Shown here: piece by piece, positions 54,873-64,000 of the stretch | Layout: every line of letters begins with the position of its first letter | Position numbering within the stretch: the stretch's first letter is position 1 | DNA from: Lepus europaeus | Lineage: Eukaryota > Chordata > Mammalia > Lagomorpha > Leporidae | Reading direction: 5' to 3' | DNA: 64,000 nucleotides | Assembly: GCF_033115175.1 (NCBI RefSeq) | Contig: NC_084847.1 | Coordinates: forward strand, 45,741,905 to 45,805,904 | Program-made: the position numbers and the translations under genes | The notes under the pieces: model-generated | The model's database searches: none | Told to the model about the DNA's origin: nothing | The model's input: the letters and a program-made list of their open reading frames with translations, nothing else

Positions 54873-57800
54873 TTAGTTGTTGCCGATCAGGGAGAACATA
54901 TGATATTTGTCCCTTTGGGACTGGCTTAATTCACTCAGCATAATGTTTTCCAGGTTTCTCCATCTTGTTGCAAATTACCAGGTTTCATTGTTTTTGACTG
55001 CTGTATAGTATTCTATAGAGTACATGTCCATAATTTTTTTTATCCAGTCTATTTTTTGATGGGCATTTTGGTTGGTTCTAGCTCTTAGCTATTGTGAATT
55101 GAGCTGCAATAAACATTAATGGGCAGACTGCTTTTTTGTTTGCCAATTTAATTTCCTTTGGGTAAATTCCAAGGAAGTGGGATGGCTGGGTTGTATGGTA
55201 GGGTTCTATTCAGGTTTCTGAGGAATCTCCAGACTGACTTCCATACTGGCTTAACCAGTTTGCATTCCCACCAACAGTGGTTGCTGTCCCTTTTCCCCAC
55301 AACCTCTCCAGCATCTATTGTTGGTAAATTTCTGAATGTGAACCATTCTAATCAGGGTGAGGTGAAGCCTCATTGTGGTTTTGATTTGCATTTCTCTGAT
55401 TGCTAGTGATCTTGAACATTTTTTTCACGTGCCTGTTGGTTATTTGGATTTCCTCTTTTGAAAAATGTCTATTGAGGTCCTTGGCCCATGTGTGAAGTGG
55501 GTTGTTTGTTTTGATGTTGTGGAGTTTCTTGATTTCTTTGTAGATTCTGGTTATCAACCCTTTATCTGCTACGTAGTTAGCAAATATTTTTTTCCCATTC
55601 TGCCGGTTGCCTCTTCACTCTCCTGACTGTTTCTTTTGCAGTACAGAAACTTCTCAATTTGATTTTGGCTTTGTCTGCCTGCACCTTCAGGGTCTTTTCT
55701 AGGAAGTCTTTGCCAGTACCTATATCTTGCAGGGTTTCTCCAATGCTCTCTAATAATTTGATGGTGTCAGGTCGTAGATTTAAGTCTTTAATCCATGTTA
55801 AGTGAATTTGTGTAAGGTGAAAGGTAGGGGTCTTGCTTCATGATTCTGCACGTGGAAATCCAATTTTCCCAGCACCATTTATTGAATAGATTGTCCTTAC
55901 TCCAGGGACTGGTTTTAGATCTTTGATCAAATATAAGTTGGCTGTAGATGTTTGGATTGATTTCTGGTGTTTCTATTCTGTTCCATTGGTCTATCCATCT
56001 GTTTCTGTACCAGTAGCATGCTGCTTTGATTACAGCTGTCCTGTAGTATGTCCTAAAATCTGGTATTGTGATGCTTCTGGCTTTGTTTTTGTTGTACAAG
56101 ATTGCTTTAGCTATTCGAGGTCTCCTGTGTCTCCATATGAATTTCAGCATCATTTTTTCCAGATCTGAGAAGAATGTCTTCGGTATTTTGATTGGTTGGT
56201 AGTGCATTGAATCTTTAAAGTGCTTTTGGGAGAATGGACATTTTGATGATATTGATTCTTCTAATCCATGAGCATGGAAGATTTCTCCATTTTTTGGTAT
56301 CCTCTTCTATTTCGTTCTTTAAGGTTTTGTAATTTTCATCGCAGAGATCTTTAACATCCTTGGTTAAGTTTATTCCAAGGTATTTGATAGTTTTTGTAGC
56401 TATTGTGAATGGGATTGATCTTAGACGTTCTTCCTCAGCCATGGCATTGCCTATGTATACAAAGGCTGTTGATTTTTTGTGCATTGATTTTATATCCTGC
56501 TACTTTGCCAATCTCTTCTATGAGTTCCAATAGTCTCTAAGTAGAGTTCTTTGGGTCCCCTAAATAAAGAATCATATCATCTGCAAAGAGGGATAGTTTG
56601 AGTTCTTCCTTCCCAATTTGTATCCCTTTAATTTCTTTTTCTTGCCTAATAGCTCTGGCTAAAACTTCCAGAACTATATTGAATAGCAGTGGTGAGAGTG
56701 GGCATCCCTGTCTGGTACCAGATCTCAGTGGAAATGCTTCCAACTTTTTCCCATTCAATAGGATACTGGCTGTGGGTTTTTCATAAATTGCTTTCAGTGT
56801 ATTGTGGAATGTTCCTTCCATACCCATTTTGCTTAGAGTTTTCATCATGAAAGGGTGTTGTACTGTATCAAATGATTTCTCTGCATCTATTGACATAATC
56901 ATATGGTTTTTCTTCTGCGGTCTCTTAATGTGGTGTATCACGTTGATTATTTTGCAAACATTGAACCATCCCTGCATACCAGGGATAAATCCCACTTGGT
57001 CTGGGTGGATGATCTTTCTGATGTGTTGTTGCATTCTATTGGCCAGAATTTTATTGAGCATTTTTGTATGTATGTTCATCAGAGATATTGGTCTGTAATT
57101 TTGTTTCAATGTTGCATCTTTTTCCAGCTTAGGAATTAAGGTGATGCTGGCTTCATAGAAAGAATTTGGGAGGATTCCCTCTTTTTCAATTGTTCTGAAT
57201 AGTTTGAGAAAAATTGTAGTTAGTTCTTCTCTAAATGCCTGGTAGTATTCAGCAGTGAATCCATCTGGTCCTGGGCTTTTCTTTGTTGGCAGGGCGTTTA
57301 TTACTGTTTCAATTTCTGTCTCAGTTATGGGTCTGTTTAGGTTTTCTATGTCTTCCTGGTTCAATTTAGGTAGGTTGCATGTGTCCAGGAATCTATCCAT
57401 TTCTGATAGATTTCCCTGTTTGCAGGCATACAAGTCCTTGTAGTACTTTCTGATGATTCTTTTTATTTCTGTAGTGTCTGTTGTTAACGTTTGCTTTTTC
57501 ACGTCTGATTTTATTGATTTGGGTCTTTTCTCTTCTTTTTTTAGTTAGTTGGGCCAGTGGGGTGTCAATTTTGTTTATTTTTTCAAAAAACCAGCTCCTT
57601 GTTGGGCTGATTTCTTGTAATTTTTTTATTCAATCCTGTTGATTTCTTCTCTGATTTTAATTATTTCTCTTCTCCCATTAGATTTGGGTCTGGTTTGCTG
57701 CAGTTTTTCTAGATCCTTGAGATGAATTGAAAGCTCATTTATTTGGTGCCTTTCCAATTTCTTGATGTAGGCAACTATTGATATAAACTTTCCTCTTAAC

Positions 57801-58683
57801 ACTGCTTTTGCTGTATCCCATAAGTTTTGGTATGATGTGCTGTTCTCTTCATTTACTTCCAGAAAGTTTTTGATTTCTCTTTTGATTTCTTCTATGACCC
57901 ATTGTTCATTCAGGAGCATGTTGTTCAATCTCCATGTGTTTGCATATGCTTAGGGATTCCTGAGTTGCTAATTTCCAACTTCATTCCTTTATGATGTTAG
58001 AAGCTGCATGGTATGAATCTAATTGTTTTGAATTTGCTGAGACTTGCTTTATGGCCCAGTATGTGATCAATCCTAGAGAAGGTTCCATGTACTGCTGAGA
58101 AGAATGTAAATTCTTTATGTGTAGGATGAAAAGTTCTGTAGATACCTGTTAGATCCATTTGGGCTATAATGCCGTTTAAATCTACTGTCTCCTTGTTGAT
58201 CTTCTGTCCTGTTGATCTGTCTATTTCTGAGAGTGGAGTATTGAAGTCCCCCAGTACTATTGTATTGGAGTCTAAGTCTCCCTCTAAGTCCCTTAACTAA
58301 TCTTTTAAATAAGCCGGTGCCCTGTAATTAGATGCATATACATTGATAATTGTTATATCTTCCTGTTGAATGGATCCCTTAATCATTATATAGTGCCCCT
58401 CTTTGTCTCTCTTAACAGTTTTTGTGTTAAAGTTTATGTTGTCCAATATTAAGATGGCTACGCCCGCTCTTTTTTCATTTCTGTTGGCATGGTATATCTT
58501 TTTCCAGGCTTTCACTTTCAGTCTGCATGCATCTTTGTTGGAAAGATGTGTTTCTTGTAAGCAGCAAATAGATGGGTTATGTTCCTTAACCCAATCTGCC
58601 AATCTGTGTCTTTTAACTGGACAGTTCAGGTCATTAACGTTCAATGTGACTATTGATAAGTAGTAACTTTGCCCTGTCATTTG
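54873..58683 (-). pseudogene. L1 ORF2 (endonuclease-reverse transcriptase), broken
   Basis: ORF2 makes the nick and reverse-transcribes L1 RNA at the target. The start is MTGQSYYLSIVTLNVNDLN at 58683. The endonuclease N-terminus shows LNVNDLN and CLQETHLS, with its acidic active-site Glu, before the frame stops at 58297. A long intact frame (57502-56537) holds the [53 protein letters not shown] (motif A Asp), [14 protein letters not shown] (motif B) and [14 protein letters not shown] (motif C, FADD). Further pieces (56484-56215, 56207-55788, 55557-55348) cover the C-terminal third. The stop is at about 54873-54875. Length (about 1,270 codons) fits intact L1 ORF2, but at least five frame breaks inactivate it. 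Confidence 0.95.
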
Positions 58684-58756
58684 CCAAAGATATTTTCTAA
58701 TATATGCTTTGAATTCTCTGTGATCTTTTGCTGTGAGGTTTCCTTCCTTCACCTTC

Positions 58757-59518
58757 TTTCATATTGATAACCGTGTTTCTGTGTGTAACACATCTTTAAG
58801 CATCTTTTGCAGGGCTGAACGAGTGGCAACAAATTCTTTCAATTTCTGTTTGCTGTGAAAGGTCTTTATTTCACCTTCATTCACAAATGAGAGCTTTGCA
58901 GGCTATAATATTCTGGGCTGACAGTTTTTCTCTCTTAGTACCTGGGCTATATCTCGCCATTCCCTTCTAGCTTGTAGGGTTTCTGATGAGAAGTCTGCTG
59001 TGAGTCTAATTGGAGATCCTCTGAGAGTAATCTGATGTTTCTCTCTTGCACATTTTAGAATCTTTTCTTTATGTTTCACTGTGGTGAGTTTCATTACAGC
59101 GTGTCATGGTGAGAATCTCTTTTGGTCACCTTTACTAGGGATTCTATGAACTTCCTGTACTAGGGTGTCTCTGTCCTCCAAACCCAGGAAGTTCTCTGCA
59201 AGTATCTCACTAAAAAGGCCTTGTAATCCTTTTTCTCTCTCCATGCCTTCAGGAACTCCTAGAACCCGAATGTTGTTGTTTTTTTTTAATAGTATCCTGT
59301 AGATTCCCGAGAATATTTTTAGATTTCTAATTTCCTCTTCTTTTCTTTGGTTTGCCTGTATACTTTCGTGTGCTCTGCCTTCTAAGTCCGATATTCTCTC
59401 TTCTGTTTGACTGACTCTGTTTTTAAGGCTCTCTAATGTGTTTTGTCATTTGATCTACTGAGTTCTTCATTTCATTTTGATTTCTCAGCACTGTCACACT
59501 TTGCTGTTCTATTAGTTC
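58757..59518 (-). pseudogene. L1 ORF1 C-terminal part, broken and truncated
   Basis: Homologous to the ORF1 at 13258-14318. The 63-codon frame 59094-58903 (MKLTTVKHKEKILKCAREKH, LRGSPIRLTADFSSETLQAR) is the RRM/CTD boundary. The remainder is out of frame, with an expanded A-run around 59279-59290 and other indels. The coiled coil is cut at 59518. Confidence 0.9.
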
Positions 59519-59883
59519 TAAACATAAATTATGACGATCGTTGAATCTTAAAAGGTACTAATGATTTTGGAAGATTGTTTTGGAAGGAGGAGATAACCAG
59601 CAGTGATGATCTAGTTATACAAATTTATTCTCAGAATATGTGAGGCTTTATAAAAACTACAGGAGAAACAAAACATCATTAAGATTTGTAGTTCTATTTA
59701 GTTCCATTTTAAAAAGTTTTGCTTTTGTGTCCTGTGATTTTGGAGCTTTCCTCCTGTATTCTCTCCTAGGAGTTTTACAATTTCTGTTCCTAGTTATTCT
59801 TTTTGAGTTGTTGTTGTGTATGGTAGAATGATCTAATTCTATTCTTTTACTTATAGAAATCTAGTTTATCCATAATTATTATT
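59519..59883. other. Unassigned, A/T-rich
   Basis: No gene or repeat recognised; the 63-codon frame at 59640-59831 has no features. Confidence 0.4.
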
Positions 59884-60180
59884 TTAAAAGATTTATTTTA
59901 TCCTTTTGAAAGGCAGAGTTACAGAGAGAGAGGAAGAGACAGAGAGCTTCCATATGCTGGTTCACTCCCCAAATGGATGCAATGGCCAGGGCTTGGCCAG
60001 ACCGAAGCCCAAGAGCCAGGAGCTACTTGCAGGTCTCCCATGTGAGTTGTGGGACACAAGCACTTGTTCCATCCTCAAGTGATTTCTGGAAATGGAGCAG
60101 CTTGGACTTTAACCAGTGACCATATGGGATGCCAGCCTTCTGGGCAGCAGTTAAACTCGTTATGCCACAATGTCAGCCCC
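59884..60180 (-). mobile_element. C-SINE, antisense, full length
   Basis: AAAAGATTTATTTTATCC, AAGGCAGAGTTACAGAGAG, TGCTGGTTCACTCCCCAAATG, CATATGGGATGCCAGCC and the TATGCCACAATGTCAGCCCC end. Shortened in the middle. Confidence 0.92.
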
Positions 60181-60339
60181 CAGTTGTTTATTTTTTAAGA
60201 AGTGGAAACTTTTATTTTGCTGCAGAGTTGTTGTTTCACTGTATGAAATACCACTAGCAAAGACAGTATATTGAAAAGTTAATATGGTATTGTTCTCTGA
60301 TACTGTAAGACTAGCAAAATCCTTTCTCTGTCTCCAGTT

Positions 60340-60560
60340 ATTTCCGTTTTTTTAAAGGAAAAAAGTTTATTGGGGGAAACACAACAGACTGGAGGGAAGG
60401 GGCGAAGAAGGAAAAGAGGCAGAAGGAAAGCAGAAGAGAGACAGAGATCAGGAAACGGAGAGGAAGAGAGAGCGAGCCGCATGCTCAGGAACAGCTCCCT
60501 TTAAACCTTTGCCAGGGGGCGGGCAGGGAAGTAGGAGCAGCAAATCCCGTTAGCAGTCCA
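60340..60560 (-). promoter_or_regulatory. LTR-like remnant with TATA-like and AATAAA signals
   Basis: On the minus strand the order is a GC-box-like CCCGCCCCCTGG, a TTTAAAGGGAGC TATA-like string, a CGCTCTCTCTTCCTCTCCG initiator-like CT-rich stretch, and CAGTCTGTTGTGTTTCCCCC followed by AATAAACTTTTTTCC (cited in part). This spacing is that of a retroviral LTR U3-R-polyA. No terminal TG/CA pair or duplication was found. The 67-codon frame here is a shadow. Confidence 0.45.
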
Positions 60561-60561
60561 G

Positions 60562-60652
60562 GCTGCTCCTTTCCAGATCCAGCTCTCTGCTATGGCCTGG
60601 GAAAGCAGTAGAAGATGGCCCAAAGCTTTGAGCCCCTGCACCCACGTGGAGT
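60562..60652 (+). mobile_element. C-SINE internal fragment, sense
   Basis: CTCCTTTCCAGATCCAGCTC, TCTGCTATGGCCTGGGAAAG, AGAAGATGGCCCAAAGC and CCCCTGCACCCACG are the middle ~90 bp of a C-SINE. It abuts the G-rich array, whose first units could have started from this edge. Confidence 0.75.
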
Positions 60653-60654
60653 GG

Positions 60655-62320
60655 GGTCTGGCCCTGGATGGTGTTGAGGGCAGTGGGGCCAGGCCCTAGA
60701 GGGCCACGTGTGGATCATAGCCCAAGGCCTGGAGGGCGAGGAGAGAGCCAGTTCCAGACTGGAGGGCATTGAGGGGAGTGGGTTCCAACTTTGGATGACA
60801 GCATGGGGAGCAGGGCTCAGGCCCTGAAAGGCCAGGAAGGGATCAGGGTGTGGCCCTCAAGGGCGTTCAGGGCACTGGGGTCTGGACCTGGAGGGCATTG
60901 AACAGAGCGGGGCCCAGGCCCTGGAGGGCGAGGAGGGGTGCAGGACCCAGGCCCTGGACAGCCAAGAGGGGAGCAGTGTCCGGCCCTGGAGGGTGGTGAG
61001 GTGAGTGGGTCTCGCAGCTGGAGGGCCTTGAGGGGAGTGGGGCTCAAGCCCAGAGAGCAGTCTGGGGGGCAGGGCCCAGGCCCTGAAGGGTGAGGAGGAG
61101 AGCAGGGCCTGACCTTGGAGGGCGAGCAGGGCAGCAGGGCCTGGCCCTTGAGGGTGAGGCTTTGAGTGGGGCCCTTGTCCATGAGGGTGAGCAGGGGTGT
61201 GGGTGTGGGAAGCAGGCCCTGGAGGGCGAGGAGGGGAATAGGGTCCAGCCGTGGAGGGCGTGGAGGGTACTGGGGCCTGGCACTGGAGGGCAAGGATTGG
61301 AATGGGGTCCAGGACCAAGAGGGAGAGGAGGGGAGTGGGCCTAGTCCCTAGATGGTGAAGAGGGGAGCCAAGCCACGCCCTGGAATAGGCCAGTACCCTG
61401 CCTGAGCGGAGGAAGGTCCAATCCTGGAGGGCAAGGAGGGGTGTGTGGCCCTGCCAAGCAGTGGGAAGAGGAGAGCAGGCCCTGGCCTGGGGAGTGAGGA
61501 GGGTAATCTGGCCCAGGCCCTGGAGGGTGAGGAGGGGAGCAGAACCTGACCTGGGAGGGCAAGGAGGGGAGCAGAACCTGAGCTTGGAGTGTGAGGAGGA
61601 GAGCGAGCACTGGCCCTGGGGGCTAGGAGGGGAATGGGCCAAGGCCCTGGAGGGTGCGGAGGGATTAGGGGTCCGGCCCTGGAGTGCAGTGTGGGGAGGA
61701 GAGCCCAGGCCCTGAAGGGCGAGGAGGGGATTGGGGCCTGACCTTGGATTGAGAGGTCGGGAGCAGGGCCTGGCCCTGGAGGGAGAGGATTGGAGTGGGG
61801 CCCATGTCCTCAATGGCGAGGAGGAAGTGGGGTATAGGCCCTGGAGAGTAGGATTGGAGTGGGGCCCATGCTCTGGAGGGCAGCTTGGGGAGTGGGGCCC
61901 AGGCCCTGGAGGACAAGGATTGGTGTGGGGACCAGGCCCGGGAGAGTGAGGTTTGGAGTGGGGACCAACCCTGGAGGTCAAGGTGTGGAGCATGGTCTGG
62001 CCCTATTGGGGATTGAGGGCAGTGGGGCCTGGCACTGGAGGGCTGTGATGGGAGGCAGCCCAGGCCCTGGAGGGTGAGGAGAGTATGAGGCCCAGGCCCT
62101 GGAAGGTGGGGAGGAGATCAGTGTCCAGCTCTGGAGGGCTTTGAGAAGAGCAGGGCCCAGCCCTGGAGGGCAAAAAGGGGAGCAGGGCTAGGCCCAGGAG
62201 GAAGAAGAGTGGAACAGGGTCCGGCCCTATAGACACTGAGGGTAGTGGGGCACGGCGCTGGAGGGCTGGGATGGGAGGGGGGCCCCAAACCATGGAAGGC
62301 GAGGAGGGGAGTGGGTCCCA
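60655..62320. repeat. G-rich minisatellite, ~31-36 bp units
   Basis: About 1.67 kb of tandem units built on GGCCCTGGAGGGCGAGGAG, then GGGAGCAGGGCCCA, with variable length (about 31 to 36 bp, some longer). Roughly 50 units by length. Units are quite diverged (for example GTGGGGCCC, GTCTGGACC), so it is older or less homogenised than the 48-52 kb array. The 378-codon minus-strand frame and the others here read repeating PSRAWAP, LPSSPSR and GPGPHS motifs and are artefacts. Confidence 0.95.
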
Positions 62321-62570
62321 GGCTCCCGGATGAGGGCCAGGATGCCCTGGTCCCGGTGAGCCCGCCGTGTCACAACCCCGTCCCGGTGAGAAGGGGCATA
62401 GGCGGATGTGGTGGTCGGCGAGCCCATGAACGGGGACTGCAGACACCACCCTGGGAAGAGTCAGGAGCAGGTGTGGGGCCGCGCCCCTGGTTTCCTGCGG
62501 GGGCCGGCCAGTTTCCTGAGAGCGACCCCAGCAGGTGCAACGTGGAACCCTGATGCCATGTGCAGTGTCC
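62321..62570. other. GC- and CpG-rich non-array DNA
   Basis: CpG-rich stretch (CCCGGTGAGCCCGCCGTGTC, GGCGGATGTGGTGGTCGGCG, GGGGCCGCGCCCC) between two repeat blocks. It could be a small CpG island, but I see no exon, splice pattern or conserved frame. Confidence 0.4.
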
Positions 62571-62586
62571 TGTGTGTGTGTGTGTG
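62571..62586. repeat. Short (TG)n
   Basis: Eight TG repeats at the left edge of an old SINE. Confidence 0.85.
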
Positions 62587-62609
62587 ATCACAGGGGGTTG
62601 GTTTCGGTT

Positions 62610-62800
62610 TTTAGCATTATTTTTAATATTGGAAAGAGTAAAAGAGATAGCTCCATTCACTGGCTCACTCCCAAACCCCCACAACAGCTAGGAGCTGGAA
62701 GCTCCACCTGGTCTGGAGTGGGAGGCAGGGACATGAGGACTTGAGCCCTCGCCTTGGGCCCTGCTGTGACTCAGCAAACATCGCCTTCCACCCTGCTCTG
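62610..62800 (-). mobile_element. Old C-SINE, antisense, partial
   Basis: TATTGGAAAGAGTAAAAGAGATAG, CACTGGCTCACTCCCAAAC, CAACAGCTAGGAGCTGGAAGC and GGGAGGCAGGGACATGAGGAC (cited in part). Diverged. Confidence 0.55.
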
Positions 62801-63012
62801 AGCTGGCTGCCCGGGAGGTGCATGTGGATCTCACCTTTGGTGGATCGTCTGCCCAGGCCTTAAGGAAGGCCCCACGGTCCCTGCCTGGGCTTCTCTTAGG
62901 GCTAGTCGGGTTCTCCAGAGGTGTTCTACCTCCTGCCTGGGGGGCTGGCCGCTGGGAGCTCAGGGCAGAGGTGGCAGTGAGCTCGGTGGCCACAGTGAGC
63001 TGTCCCCTGCAC

Positions 63013-63480
63013 TGTGCTCTCAGGACACCCCAGCCCCGAGCACACCACGGCCCCCGCACTGTGCTCCACCATGGCCTCCAGCTCTGCACTCTCAGGACAC
63101 CACAGCCCCCAGCTCACCACAGCCCCAGCACTGCACTCTCAGGACACCACAGCCCCCAGCTCACCGTGCCCCCCCCACACTGTGCTCCACCACAGCCCCC
63201 AACTCACCACAGCCCCCGCACTGTGCTCTCAGGACACTACAGCCCCCAGCTCACCATGGCCCCCCGCACTGTGCTCTCAGGACACCACAACCCCCAGCTC
63301 ACCATGGCCCCCCGCACTGTGCTGCACCACGGCCCCCAGCTCACCACGGCCCCCAGCACTCTGCTCCACCACAGCCCCCAGCTCACCATGGCCCCAGCAC
63401 TGTGCTCTCAGGCCACCACTGTCTGCTGCACTGTGCTCTTATGACACCACGGCCCCCGAGCCCCGAGCTCACCACTGCCC
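63013..63480. repeat. Minisatellite, alternating ~48 and ~41 bp units
   Basis: About ten units. The long form reads TGTGCTCTCAGGACACCAC, then AGCCCCCAGCTCACC and ATGGCCCCCCGCAC (48 bp). The short form replaces CTCTCAGGACACCAC with CTCCACCAC (about 41-42 bp). The two forms are interspersed. Open frames of 208 and 185 codons here are repeat translations (HHSPQLTMAP, TAPSSPWPP). Confidence 0.93.
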
Positions 63481-63569
63481 CCTGCACTTGTCTGTTATGT
63501 CCTTTCCTGCTGTCTGCAGGAAGTCTTCTGGCACTGGAGAGACTCCTGGGTCTGTTTCCTTTTTCTTTT

Positions 63570-64000
63570 AAGATTTATCATGGGTCAGCACCATGGCTCA
63601 CTAGGCTATTCCTCCGGCTACGGCACTGGCACCCTGGGTTCTAGTCCTGGTTGGGGCACTGGATTCTGTCCCAGTTGCTCCTCTTCCAGGCAAGCTCTCT
63701 GCTGTGGCCTGGGAAGGCAGTGGAGGATGGCCCAGGTGCTTGGGCCCTGCACCCGCATGGGAGACCAGGAGGAACCACCTGGCTCCTGGCTTTGAATCGG
63801 TGCAGCATGCCTTTGGTAGCAGTCATTTGGGGGGTGAACCAATGGAAAAGGAAGACCTTTCTCTCTGTCTCTCTCTCTCACTGTCTAACTGCCTGTCAAA
63901 AAAAGAGATTTATTGTGTTATTTGGAAGCGTTTCAGAGAGGGAGAGAAAGAGAGAGAGAGAGAGAGCTTCCATCCACTGTTCACTCCTCACATGGCCCCA
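63570..64000 (-). mobile_element. Antisense C-SINE split by a younger SINE, runs off the window
   Basis: Left part TTTTAAGATTTAT ends at 63578. The right part resumes at 63906 with AGATTTATTGTGTTATTTGG, a long GA tract (63938-63966) and CATCCACTGTTCACTCC, and is cut at base 64000. Confidence 0.85.
63580..63905 (+). mobile_element. C-SINE nested in the antisense C-SINE
   Basis: Full-length sense C-SINE (GGGTCAGCACCATGGCTCAC to AACTGCCTGTCAAAAAAAG). It is flanked by duplicated AGATTTAT at 63571-63578 and 63906-63913. The second clear SINE-in-SINE nest in the window. Confidence 0.93.

Larger units (their letters stand above)
53670..59518 (-). mobile_element. Near-complete lagomorph L1, 5'-truncated in ORF1
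   Basis: A 5.8 kb L1 in minus orientation. The A-tail and 3' end are near 53670-53700, with a 3' UTR of about 1.2 kb to 54872, ORF2 about 54873-58683, a short inter-ORF spacer, and ORF1 from about 58757 to the break at 59518. Beyond 59518 the sequence no longer matches ORF1 of the 14 kb copy, so the 5' UTR and the N-terminal half of ORF1 are missing. Frameshifts and stops occur throughout; the element cannot be autonomous. Confidence 0.95.

Noticed and set aside
56537..58752. A functional reverse transcriptase or retron-like system
   Set aside because: The FADD motif, the KKSPGPDG string and the gene order with ORF1 are those of L1, and several frame breaks inactivate it.
60857..61993. A 378-codon minus-strand protein gene
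   Set aside because: Low-complexity translation of the G-rich minisatellite, with other long frames overlapping on both strands.
62818..63571. Histidine/proline-rich protein frames of 208 and 185 codons
   Set aside because: They read through the 63.0 kb minisatellite in two different frames, with no domain.

Overview
This window looks like nuclear DNA of a lagomorph, most likely a leporid (rabbit or hare). The diagnostic signal is the tRNA-derived lagomorph C-SINE, present more than twenty times in both orientations. The young copies start with a form of GGCCGGCGCCGTGGCTCAC and end in a CT-rich tract plus poly(A). A lagomorph-type L1 with a characteristic 3' UTR is also present in many copies. 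I find no intact cellular protein-coding gene and no tRNA or rRNA gene. The longest open frames are either L1 proteins or translations of tandem repeats. The only recognisable cellular gene is a dead processed copy of the proteasome ATPase PSMC6 at about 20.3-21.6 kb.

Layout. From 0 to 3 kb there are two diverged copies of a GC-rich unit separated by old L1 ORF2 pieces. At 3-16.3 kb and 26-30.6 kb there are two pairs of related segments in the same order and orientation, best explained by an old tandem duplication with many later insertions. The first copy was later hit, at 10.1-15.2 kb, by a 5.1 kb retroelement with a perfect 14-bp target-site duplication. The interval 17-25.5 kb holds unassigned sequence, SINEs, the PSMC6 pseudogene with two SINE insertions, an L2, an L1 3' end and a MIR. 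The interval 31-44 kb is mostly L1 fragments of several ages. The interval 41.7-48.1 kb appears to contain eroded endogenous-retrovirus coding sequence, with an integrase core trace near 47.9 kb. A 3.7 kb C-rich minisatellite fills 48.3-52.0 kb. A nearly complete but inactivated L1 fills 53.7-59.5 kb. The last 4 kb hold an LTR-like remnant, a 1.7 kb G-rich minisatellite, a third GC-rich minisatellite and a SINE-in-SINE nest cut by the window end.

The most unusual object is the element at 10112-15220. It has an L1 5' UTR starting at a YY1-type site, L1 ORF1 (one frameshift), then about 2.7 kb that is not L1 ORF2, and then the last ~440 bp of the L1 3' UTR. The foreign middle carries what looks like a degenerate retroviral nucleocapsid zinc-knuckle region in the same orientation. 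Because the duplication of target DNA brackets the whole structure, it was most likely inserted as one unit: a HAL1-like, non-autonomous L1/ERV chimera. It may already be a catalogued repeat family; I could not search.

Family names come from recall of consensus sequences, not from a database search. Boundaries of old repeats are good to about 10-50 bases, and duplication and repeat identities were judged by eye.
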